The notes under the pieces are model-generated. The model searched no databases. It had not been told where the DNA came from and was given only the letters and a program-made list of their open reading frames with translations. A DNA stretch of 6,530 nt from positions 1-6,530 of the forward strand of contig AASF01002086.1 in assembly GCA_000168735.1 (NCBI GenBank), written 5' to 3'. This DNA comes from Candidatus Endoriftia persephone str. Hot96_1+Hot96_2. Its GTDB lineage: Bacteria; Pseudomonadota; Gammaproteobacteria; Chromatiales; Chromatiaceae. Shown one piece after another: positions 1-6,530 of the stretch (position 1 is the stretch's first letter; every line of letters begins with the position of its first letter). Made by a program: the position numbers and the translations under genes.

Positions 1-292
1 CGGTGATGCCGAACTCGGCGCAGTTCCGGTCCAGCGTCTCCACCTGGGTGCGGGCAACGGCATCCGTAATCCCTTTATGACGATCAGTGGTCGGCACGTT
101 GTGATCTGGCGTGGCCAGATTGGCCTCCACCCGCCAGGGTTTGCGCCCGGCCATGCGCAGACCTTCAAAGGCCTGAGGTGAGGTCACCTCATGCACCAGC
201 TGGCGGTCGATATAGAGTAGTGCGGTGCCATCCTCGTCGTAGCGCACCACATGGGAATCCCAGAGTTTATCGTAGAGTGTCTTTGTGCTCAT
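1..292 (-). CDS. leuC: 3-isopropylmalate dehydratase large subunit, N-terminal 97 residues (gene runs off the left edge)
   Basis: LeuC pairs with LeuD as the [4Fe-4S] isopropylmalate isomerase, which converts 2-isopropylmalate to 3-isopropylmalate in leucine synthesis in the cytoplasm. The fragment starts [16 protein letters not shown] and contains [20 protein letters not shown], then NVPTTDR and QVETLDRNC, all typical of the amino end of LeuC in the aconitase superfamily. The three iron-sulfur cysteines lie further downstream in this family and are outside the window. The ATG at 292 is supported by an AAGAGGAA Shine-Dalgarno at 306-299 with good spacing. The frame is unbroken, unlike every other gene here. 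The gene is transcribed away from a divergent LysR regulator, a common arrangement for leuC in gammaproteobacteria such as pseudomonads, so that regulator may act on it. Confidence 0.93.
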   Translation of the reverse strand, partial: MSTKTLYDKLWDSHVVRYDEDGTALLYIDRQLVHEVTSPQAFEGLRMAGRKPWRVEANLATPDHNVPTTDRHKGITDAVARTQVETLDRNCAEFGIT

Positions 293-390
293 CGCCTGTT
301 CCTCTTGAGTACGCGTGCCAGATTAGGCCGGGGCATCCTATAATACAAATTCATATTGTTTATTTATTTCATTCCGATTGGGAATAGATT
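293..390. promoter_or_regulatory. Divergent AT-rich control region between leuC and the LysR gene
   Basis: This 98-bp gap must hold the promoters of two genes reading outward. It contains TATAAT on the plus strand (339-344) and the overlapping TATTAT on the minus strand (345-340). Neither has a convincing TTGACA partner at 16-18 bp. An interrupted dyad, ACAA (345-348), 7 bp, TTGT (356-359), overlaps these boxes and has the general look of a LysR-type operator, though it is not a clean T-N11-A site. The promoter elements and the operator are inferences. The divergent layout is directly visible. Confidence 0.45.
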
Positions 391-1309
391 ATGGACTTCA
401 CTAGTCTACGTGTCTTCACTCAGGTCGCCCATTCCGCCTCCTTCTCCGCAGCAGCGGAACGGCTCTTCCTCACCCAGCCAGCGGTGAGTAAGCGCATCGC
501 CGGGCTGGAGGCAGAGCTGAGCACCCCCCTGTTCGACCGGATCGGCCGCCAGATCCTGCTCACCGAGGCGGGCCGTCGTCTGCTACCGCGGGCCGAACAG
601 GTGCTGGAGGAGCTGGCCGACATCCGCCGCGAACTCTCCCATCTGAGTGATCAGACCAGCGGCACCCTGAGCATGGCCACCAGCCATCACATCGGCCTGC
701 ACCGCATGCCGCCGATACTGCGGCGCTATGTCGACCGTTATCCTGACGTGGAGCTGGACATCCGTTTCATGGAGTCGGAAAAGGCCTGCCAGGCGGTGGC
801 CCACGGAGAACTGGAAATGGGCGTGGTTACCCTGCCGCTGGCCCCATTTCCACAGCTGGAGCAGATCCTGCTGTGGAATGACCCCCTCTCCTTCGTCGCA
901 AGCAGGGACCACAACCTGTCAACACAGGGACCACTCTCCCCTGAATCGCTACTCACCCAGCCCGCGGGTACTACCAACCAAAGGTACCTATACGCGGACA
1001 CTGCTTGAACAAATACTGTCGCCTCTTGAACTGGATGTTCAATGCAATATGGCCACGGATTACCTGGAGACCCTCAAGATGATGACCTCTATCGGTCTTG
1101 GCTGGAGCCTGCTACCGGCAACTATGCTCGATGACGAACTGGTGGAACTGGAGGTGAAAGGTATATCGCTTACCCGTTCATTGGGTGTCGTCAGCCATTC
1201 GGGGCGAACCCTTTCCAACGCAGCCCATGCAATGCTGAATCTGCTGTCTGAGGCGGCGGACGGGGTGACCGAGACAGCCCCTCCCCCGCCAACTCTCTAT
1301 TATGAATAG
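391..1309 (+). CDS. LysR-type transcriptional regulator, one frameshift
   Basis: DNA-binding transcription factor with an N-terminal winged helix-turn-helix (about residues 1-60, with SFSAAAERLFLTQPAVSKRI and LFDRIGRQILLTEAG) followed by a periplasmic-binding-protein-like effector domain. One frame covers 391 to about 966 and the next covers about 969 to 1309. Removing one G from the GGG at 966-968 joins them as TQPAVLPTKGTYTRTLLEQ, which fits the family at that point, and gives about 305 residues, the usual size. The start at 391 has GGGA seven bases upstream. The stop is TAG at 1307-1309. It is divergent from leuC, so control of leucine genes, its own gene, or both is likely but inferred. 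The effector is unknown, and I do not assign it to LeuO, CysB or CbbR. The short proline-rich tail (TAPPPPTLYYE) is probably not conserved. Confidence 0.9.
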
Positions 1310-1417
1310 GACATGTTAAAATCAGTGATCATTCCTGTGGCTGTCGAGGTCGCTCACGCTGCCACAATGAAGATCTCATCCAACTCTCACACAACCCATT
1401 TTTTATCCGCATCTTCT

Positions 1418-1429
1418 GCTGACGTCAGC
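1418..1429. repeat. Perfect 12-bp palindrome GCTGACGTCAGC, candidate operator
   Basis: GCTGACGTCAGC is its own reverse complement. It directly abuts the TTGACA box at 1430-1435, a position where a bound dimeric regulator would interfere with or assist RNA polymerase. There is no T-run, and a 12-bp palindrome with no loop is a poor hairpin, so a protein-binding site is the better reading. The binding protein is unknown. Confidence 0.4.
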
Positions 1430-1458
1430 TTGACAGCCCCATAACACGGAATCATGAT
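1430..1458 (+). promoter_or_regulatory. Candidate sigma-70 promoter for the haemolysin-III gene
   Basis: A perfect TTGACA at 1430-1435 is followed after 17 bp by CATGAT at 1453-1458, which matches four of six positions of TATAAT. Transcription would begin near 1465, leaving a leader of about 27 bases before the ATG at 1492. The match comes from the sequence; activity is an inference. Confidence 0.45.
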
Positions 1459-1491
1459 CAAAGCTCTTCCTGGGCATCCAAGGCCTCAGCC

Positions 1492-2154
1492 ATGCAACAA
1501 TCATTGACCACTGCTCAATACAGCCTGGGCTTAGGAGATTGCCCACGCCATCACCCACGGCATCGGCATTCTGTTGAGCATTGGAGGACTGGTAGTATTG
1601 ATGGCCTTTGCCAGCCTCTACGGCAATGCCTGGCATATCACCAGCTGTGCCATCTACGGTGTCACCCTGATCCTGCTCTATACCTCCTCCACCCTCTACC
1701 ATGGCATCCCGAATCCGCGGGCAAAACAGATATTGCAGCAGATCGACCATGCCGCAATCTTTCTGCTGATCGCCGGCACCTATACCCCCTTCACCCTAGT
1801 GAATCTTCGGGGCGGCTGGGGCTGGACCCTGTTCGGACTGGTTTGGGGAATCGCCATTCTCGGCATCATTCTGGAACTGGCGACTAAGCGCCGATACAAA
1901 CGGCTCTCCATCGCCCTTTATCTGGGGCTGGGCTGGCTGGTGGTGATCGCCATCAATCCCCTGCTGTCAGCCGTGGATATCGGTGGCTTGATACTGCTGC
2001 TCGCAGGTGGACTGAGTTACTCGCTGGGGCGTTGTTTTCTATGTCTGGAAGCGGCTGGGCCTACCACCATGTAGTCTGGCACCTATTCGTGCTGGCCGGC
2101 AGCATTCTGCACTTCTTTGCCGTGCTCTTCTACGTGGTACCCGGCAGCATCTAG
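1492..2154 (+). CDS. Haemolysin III / TrhA (YqfA) family seven-helix membrane protein, three frameshifts
   Basis: Inner-membrane protein of the PAQR/haemolysin-III superfamily. The bacterial role is poorly defined; the E. coli member (yqfA/trhA) has been linked to membrane-energy homeostasis. Visible motifs are EIAHAITHGIG near the start, YTSSTLYHG, QIDHAAIFLLIAGTYTPF, and HLFVLAGSILHFFAVLFYV at the end. These carry the conserved Ser, His, Asp and paired His residues that bind zinc in this superfamily. Hydrophobic segments alternate along the whole length. The frame moves at about 1531-1536, at 2030 and at 2060-2061. Dropping one base at each gives an uninterrupted protein of about 219 residues, the normal size. 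The ATG at 1492 has AAGG eight bases upstream, a weak ribosome site. It converges on the MFS gene with only 10 bp between stops. Confidence 0.88.
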
Positions 2155-2164
2155 TGCACCTGCC

Positions 2165-3314
2165 TCAATCCGTCTCCCTGTCGATCCAGCGCCAGGCGAT
2201 CACCACCGCCAGGGCAGCGTAGCCGGCGGCCACCCAGAAGGTGGGACCGGGGCCGATACCGCTCCAGAGGTAACCGCTCAACAGGCTGCCAACCGCACCA
2301 CCGGCGCCGAAGCTGATGCTGCTGTAGAGGGCCTGGCCGCGCCCCTGGTGTTTGCCGACGAAGTAGTGATGCACCAGGTGGATCGCCGCAGCGTGGAAGG
2401 TACCGAAGGTGGCGGCATGCAGTATCTGGGCGAATAGCATGATCCAGAGCTGATCAGGGGCTGCGCCGATCAGCAGCCAGCTGCAGCACGGCAATCAGCA
2501 GGCTGGCTGATCAGCACCTTGGCGCGCCCCCCAGCGCTGCAGCAGCCGGTGCATCACCAGAAAGATCAGCACCTCCGCTACCACCCCCAGGGGACCACAT
2601 CTGGTCCGACGAAGGTGCTGGAGTAGCCGTGCTCTTCCATATAGATGGAGTAGAAGGCGTAGTAGGCGCTGTGGCTCGCCTGCATCAGAAAGCCAGGCGG
2701 CCAGGTAGGCGATCACCGTCGGGCGCTTCAGCACCGTGAGGATCGAACCCTGCGCCTCATGGTGGGGTGCCGCACCGCGCTCCGGCACCAGCAGGCTGCT
2801 CAGCCAGATGCCCAGATAGAGCACGCAGCACCAGCTGCGGGATCACCTCCACACTCATCCGGTCGAGCAGAAAACCCAGCGCGGAGACCGCCAGGATAAA
2901 GCCAATTGAACCCCACAAACGGATCCGTGAATAGTGTTTGCATGCGCTCACCCAGATAGCTCATGGTGAGCCGCCTCGAACTGTGGCAGCGAGGCGTTCC
3001 AGAAGAAGCTGAACAGCATCATCACCAGCGCCAGCGTCCAGAAGCCCTCAGCGTAGAAGACCCCGACAAAGATCATCAGCGACAACAGCGAGGCGATCCG
3101 CACAATCGGCATACGCTGGCCGGTATGGTCAGCGATCCAGCCCCAGATGTTGGGGGCCACCAGCTTGGAGACCATGATCACCGCCATCAGCTCACCGATC
3201 TCTGCCGAAGAGAAGCCGCGATCCTTTAGAGTAGACACCCCAGAAGTGGCAGCAGCGCCCCAGAGCGAGGCAAAATAGACAGAGATAGAAGCCGGAGAGT
3301 CGCCAGTAGGGCAT
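2165..3314 (-). CDS. Major facilitator superfamily transporter, HcaT / nucleoside-sugar-like, about 13 frameshifts
   Basis: Twelve-helix secondary transporter resembling the MFS_1-like group that includes HcaT, the putative 3-phenylpropionate permease; its substrate here is unknown. The start MPYWRLSGFY (ATG at 3314), the motif-A-like loop GWIADHTGQRMPIVR, SFFWNASLPQFEA, HYSRIRLWGSIGFILAVSA, QASHSAYYAFYSIYMEEHGY, LGVVAEVLIFLVMHRLLQRW and HAATFGTFHAAAIHLVHHYF occur in correct order in shifting frames. Single extra bases can be placed at about 3280, 3262, 3246, 3230, 2968, 2943, 2825, 2692, 2602, 2590-2593, 2519, 2505 and 2480. Removing all 13 leaves 1137 bases, or 378 residues plus a TGA stop, as expected for the family. 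No clear Shine-Dalgarno precedes the start. It lies 70 bp downstream of aroC on the same strand with no visible terminator, so co-transcription is likely. Confidence 0.85.
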
Positions 3315-3384
3315 CAGGGTTGGGTTACCAATGGGTGCGTGATGGCCCCCGTGGAGACGCAGCGGCTCTCCCAGGGTAGCAGGA
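3315..3384 (-). other. 70-bp spacer between aroC and the MFS gene
   Basis: I see no terminator hairpin and no convincing promoter here, which favours read-through from aroC into the transporter gene. Given the local density of extra bases, the exact spacer length may be wrong. Confidence 0.4.
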
Positions 3385-4498
3385 CTAATCGGTGGCGGCA
3401 GGGATCTGCGCCACCCCAGACTCCACATCCATTATTTTGCCCCGCGGTGACCGCAGCATATGGTCCCATCAGCACCAGCGCCAGCATCGCCTCGGCGATG
3501 GGGGTGGCGCGGATGCCGACACAGAGGGTCGTGACGCCCCTCGGTCACCACCTCGCGCGGTCTCACCCGCAGCGGTTTACCAGTCTGGCCTGGCGATGCG
3601 CAGACTGGCAGGTGGGTTTGACGGGCGATACTGGCAACGATATCCTGGCCGCTGGAGATCCCATCCAAAAACACCACCGGCATGGTTGCTGGCAAACCCC
3701 TGCGGGGTCATCTCATCGCGGTGTTCGGTACCCTTCTGCTCCACCACTGCAAAACCGTCGCCGACCTCGACCCCCTTCACCGCGTTGATGCTCATCAGAG
3801 CGTGGGCGATCTCGGCATCAAGACGGTCAAAGATCGGCTCGCCCAGCCCTGCCGGCACCCCGCTGGCCACCACTGTGATACGTGCACCGACCGGAGTTGC
3901 CCTCCTTGCGCAGCTCATCCATGTAGAGCTCCAGCTCGGCGATCTTGTCCGGATCGGGACAGAAGAAGGGGTTCTGATGGACCTGATCCCATTCCAGCCG
4001 CTCCGCACGGATCGGCCCCAGCTGTGCCATGTAACCGCGGATCTCGATACCGTAACGAACCTTCAGCCACTTCTTGGCGATCGCTCCGGCGGCAACCCGC
4101 ATCGCAGTCTCCCGCGCCGAGGAACGACCGCCGCCACGGTAGTCGCGAATGCCGTACTTCTGGGTATAGGTGTAATCGGCATGGCCCGGACGAAACAGTG
4201 CGGCGATCTCAGAGTAGTCCTTGGACCGCTGGTCGGTATTGTGGATGACCAGGCCGATCGGCGTACCTGTGGTCCGGCCCTCAAACACCCCGGAGAGGAT
4301 CTGCACCTGATCTGCCTCGCGGCGCTGGGTGGTGTGGCGTGAGGTGCCGGGCTTGCGCCGGTCGAGATCCTGCTGCATATCCGACTCGTTCAGCTCCAGG
4401 CCCGGGGGGCAGCCATCCACAATGCAGCCGATGGCGGGGCCGTGGCTCTCGCCAAAGCTGGTGACAGTGAAGAGTTTACCGAATGAGTTGCCAGACAT
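3385..4498 (-). CDS. aroC: Chorismate synthase, about 10-13 frameshifts
   Basis: Catalyses 5-enolpyruvylshikimate-3-phosphate to chorismate, the last shikimate step, using reduced FMN in the cytoplasm. The first 200 residues are intact: [20 protein letters not shown] at 14-33, [10 protein letters not shown] at 86-95, GHADYTY with His106 at 105-111, and [18 protein letters not shown] at 122-139. His19 and His106 match the conserved histidines of the family. Downstream, [42 protein letters not shown] and [18 protein letters not shown] appear in order in different frames. Extra bases can be placed at 3891, 3663, 3624, 3610, 3594, 3581, 3565, 3558, 3524 and 3466, with three more near 3432-3452 that turn [11 protein letters not shown] into the family-like LRHRGQNMDV. 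The corrected length is about 366 residues. The ATG is 4 bp after the tolC stop, and its GGAG lies inside tolC. Confidence 0.93.
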
Positions 4499-4502
4499 CT
4501 GA

Positions 4503-5834
4503 TTAGCGCTCCAGCCAAGCGTTGATGCGTTCCAGATCCGACTGGCTCAGGGTACCCGACGCCTGCTTCAGCTGCAGGCCGTTGACGATGTAATCGTAGC
4601 GGGAGCGGGCGTAGTTGCTTTGGGAGGAGAAGAGGTTGCGCTGCACATTGAGCACGTCGACGATGGTGCGGGTGCCCACCTCGTAGCCTGCCTGGGTCGA
4701 CTCCAACGCACTCTTGGCGGAGATGGTGGCCGCCTTCAGGCGCATTGACCCGGCTAATGGTGGAGAGCACACCGCGGTAAGCGTTGCGCACCTGTTTGTT
4801 GACCGCGCGGCGCGACTGGTCGAGCTGCTGCTGAGCGGCGCGATAGTTGGCCTTCGACTGCTCAGTCTGCGAGGTCACCGCACCGCCAGCGTAGACCGGC
4901 AGACTTAGCTGCAGGCCAATCTTCGAGGTGTCGGCCTCGGTAGAGCTGTCGTTGCTGGTGCGGAAGATGCTATGGGGAACCGACCAGATCGAGGCTTCGG
5001 GTAATGGCCCGAGCGGCTGATCTCAATGGTCTTCTTGGTCGCCTCAAGGCCGTTGGCGCGCGGCGATGATGGCATAGTTCTGCTGCTGTGCGGTTCTTCG
5101 ACCACTCCTCCAGATCACTGGGCACCGGTGGTTTCAGCTGCAGCTCTTCACCCAGCTTCGCCAGTTGTTCCTTCTCGCCGGGGCCGATGATCTCGAACAG
5201 CGCCCTGCCCAGGCATTGTCCACTTCATTCTCGGCAGCGATCTCGGCAGCGCGCGCCGAGTCGAAGGCGGCCCGGGCCTCATGCACATCGGTAATGGCGA
5301 TCAGCCCCACGTCGAAGCGTTGCTGCGCCTGCTCCAGCTGACGACCGGTGGCCTCGCGTTCCGCCTCGGCAACCCGCAGCTCATCCTGCGCCGCCAGAAT
5401 ATTGAAATAGGCATTGGAGCTGCGCACCATCAGGTCGATTTCGGCGGCTTTATACTCCGCCTCGGCCTGGGCGATGGTGTTGTCCGCCTGCTCCAGCCGG
5501 ATCCACTGGTCGCGGTGGTAGATCAGACTGAGAGAGACTGAGTGTTGAGGCTCCGATCGTTGTAGTGTCGAAACGTCCTGTACTGCTAAACGGCGAACTC
5601 TTTACGTCACTCCGCACCCCGTCTAATTGACCGCCGAGGGCGATATCTGGGCAGCAGTTGCGCGCGAGCCTGCACCTTGGTCTCTCTTACTGCATCCAGC
5701 TGCGACTTGGCAATCCTGCATGGGTCGGGGTCATTTTCCTGGGCAAGTTTGTACACGTCCATGAGATCCTTCGCCTGAACCGACAAGGCGGCTCCAGCCA
5801 GAAGGAGAGGAAGAACCAGTCGTACTAACTTCAT
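4503..5834 (-). CDS. tolC: TolC-family outer-membrane efflux protein, about 9 frameshifts
   Basis: Outer-membrane channel with a periplasmic alpha-barrel, serving type I secretion and tripartite multidrug efflux pumps. A signal peptide covers residues 1-21 (cleavage after SVQA), followed by [14 protein letters not shown]. Family signatures follow in order: [61 protein letters not shown], and in the second repeat [20 protein letters not shown] and [20 protein letters not shown]. The frame changes at about 5650, 5524, 5202-5209 (two), 5094, 5055, 4993, 4975 and 4740. Removing nine extra bases leaves 1323, or 440 residues plus stop, a normal TolC length. The ATG at 5834 has GGAG at 5844-5841; an in-frame GTG at 5846 is less likely. 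The symbol marks the family; strict orthology to E. coli TolC is not shown. Confidence 0.88.
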
Positions 5835-5887
5835 GTTCTGCTCCACAGATAGCCGGAGTCAGCTCAGCCCCAGCGAGAAAAAGAGGT

Positions 5888-5916
5888 ATTATATGCGATA
5901 ACGCCCAGCGGAACAG
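5888..5916 (-). promoter_or_regulatory. Candidate promoter for the tolC-aroC-MFS cluster
   Basis: A perfect TATAAT reads on the minus strand at 5893-5888. At 17 bp upstream the hexamer is CTGTTC (5916-5911), a poor match to TTGACA, so the promoter may need an activator. Transcription would start near 5881, giving a leader of about 47 bases before the tolC ATG. Because no gap downstream shows a terminator, this could drive all three genes. Confidence 0.4.
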
Positions 5917-5945
5917 TCGCCATCCCCCGTCTCTGACTGGGTTAT
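5898..5945. repeat. Interrupted inverted repeat between the M23 gene and tolC
   Basis: ATAACGCCCAG (5898-5908) pairs with CTGGGTTAT (5937-5945) over nine base pairs with a two-base CG bulge and a 28-base loop. It starts one base beyond the M23 stop codon and covers the upstream part of the tolC promoter. It could be a weak terminator or an operator. No T-run follows the stem directly on the minus strand, though a TTTTT lies further on near 5880, so neither role is firm. Confidence 0.25.
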
Positions 5946-6530
5946 TCACCTTTGCTGGTAGGATCTGCCTTCAGCACGCAGCTGCGGGTCGAGACGCTTC
6001 TCGAACAGGTTCAATCCCCAATGAAGATGCGGCCCAGTCGCTCTTCCAGTCATGCCCACTTCACCGATCACCTCACCCTGGCGGCACCCGCTGGCCCTGC
6101 TCTACCAGCAGCCGACTCAAATGGAGATAGGAGGTCGTCAGACCGTGGCCATGATCGAGCAATAGAGTGCCGCCAGAGTAGAACATGTCGGGATGGGCCA
6201 GGGTGATGACGCCATCAGCGGGGGCCACCACCGGCGCCCCTTCCGAGGCTGCCAAATGGAGACCAGAATGGGGCCGTTTTGGCTTACCATTGAGGATACG
6301 CTGGCTGCCGTAGACACCGGAGATACGCCCCTTCACCGGCAAGATAAAACCGTTGAGAAAGTCAGTACGTGGCTCGTCGAGCTTTCTTGGCTGCCTTTGA
6401 TCTGCGCGGTCTCTTTGCGAATCCGCTCCCAGTCCCGCTTCGGCGGGCCTCACCTTACTCTGTGGTAGGCCATCGATGCGCTGGATTTTATAGCTGCGCT
6501 TGCCGATGCTGATCAAGGCGATTCGCGCCG
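5946..6530 (-). CDS. M23-family zinc metallopeptidase, C-terminal 192 residues, four frameshifts
   Basis: LytM/peptidase M23-type murein hydrolase, expected to act in the periplasm on peptide cross-links. The 5' end lies beyond the right edge. After removing extra bases near 6448, 6394, 6364 and 6083, the fragment reads on through WERIRKETAQIKAAKKAR, FILPVKGRISGVYGSQR, the catalytic block RPHSGLHLAASEGAPVVAPA, GTLLLDHGHGLTTSYLHLS, GEVIGEVGMTGRATGPHLHW and RLDPQL. It ends at TGA 5948-5946. The second metal motif HLH is intact. The first motif is HSGLH where the family has HSGLD, so the aspartate zinc ligand reads as histidine (CAT for GAT). Either activity is altered or this is a base error. 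It lies on the same strand as tolC with 111 bp between them. Confidence 0.87.

Larger units (their letters stand above)
1310..1491. other. 182-bp intergenic region between the LysR and haemolysin-III genes
   Basis: No gene is visible here. It holds a weak inverted repeat TGTGGC (1336-1341) and GCCACA (1361-1366) with a 19-base loop and no following T-run, so I do not call it a terminator. It also holds a perfect palindrome and a promoter-like sequence, listed separately. Confidence 0.6.

Noticed and set aside
178..387. Small plus-strand frame of 69 codons ahead of the LysR gene
   Set aside because: Most of it is antisense to leuC, and it has no recognisable features or ribosome site.
391..1309. 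Programmed ribosomal frameshift in the LysR gene
   Set aside because: There is no slippery heptamer, and a single extra G in GGG explains it. The same kind of break affects every neighbouring gene.
1336..1366. TGTGGC/GCCACA hairpin as terminator of the LysR gene
   Set aside because: The stem is only six pairs with a 19-base loop, and no T-run follows it.
3392..4342. Longest uninterrupted plus-strand frame (316 codons)
   Set aside because: It lies antisense to aroC, whose motifs are unmistakable on the minus strand. Its translation is rich in Arg, Pro and Ser with no recognisable domain, typical of a shadow frame in GC-rich DNA.
2165..4498. Decayed pseudogenes in a reduced symbiont genome
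   Set aside because: Domains, catalytic residues and lengths are all preserved after removing extra bases. Decay would also give deletions and stop substitutions, which I do not see.
5200..5212. A missing base in tolC (AATGCCTGGGC read as [10 protein letters not shown])
   Set aside because: Two extra bases instead give DNAWEALFEIIG, closer to the family pattern DNALEALREI, so this apparent exception to the insertion-only rule is not needed.
1..6530. New defence, mobile or secretion system
   Set aside because: All coding space is accounted for by known housekeeping families. I found no unexplained gene, repeat array, integrase, transposase or tRNA.

Overview
The window looks like ordinary chromosomal DNA from a gammaproteobacterium with moderately high GC. 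The gene set is housekeeping, and the proteins resemble those of free-living or symbiotic sulfur-oxidising gammaproteobacteria. That placement is an inference from protein style only. I see no transposase, phage gene, CRISPR array, tRNA, rRNA or defence island.

Layout, left to right. The 5' end of leuC lies on the minus strand at 1-292. A LysR-type regulator (391-1309, plus) is divergent from it across a 98-bp AT-rich control region. After a 182-bp gap holding a TTGACA promoter and a perfect 12-bp palindrome comes a haemolysin-III/TrhA-type membrane protein (1492-2154, plus). It converges, with a 10-bp gap, on a minus-strand cluster that reads right to left: a tolC-family outer-membrane efflux protein (5834-4503), aroC chorismate synthase (4498-3385), and an HcaT-like major facilitator (3314-2165). 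The stop of tolC and the start of aroC are 4 bp apart. Upstream of tolC, on the same strand, is the 3' part of an M23 zinc metallopeptidase (>6530-5946), separated from tolC by 111 bp carrying a TATAAT box.

Functionally this is a mix of leucine biosynthesis with a probable regulator, the last step of the shikimate pathway, envelope export or uptake, and cell-wall remodelling. Nothing indicates a new multi-gene system.

The striking property is the state of the reading frames. Every gene except the short leuC fragment is broken by frameshifts, about 43 by my hand reconstruction. Each one is repaired by removing a single extra base; none needs an added base, and I found no true nonsense substitution. 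After removal, each of the five genes lying wholly in the window has a length divisible by three, runs to a plausible stop and recovers its family motifs. I therefore read these genes as intact in the organism and the window as carrying insertion-type sequence errors. Pseudogene decay and programmed frameshifting are much less likely.
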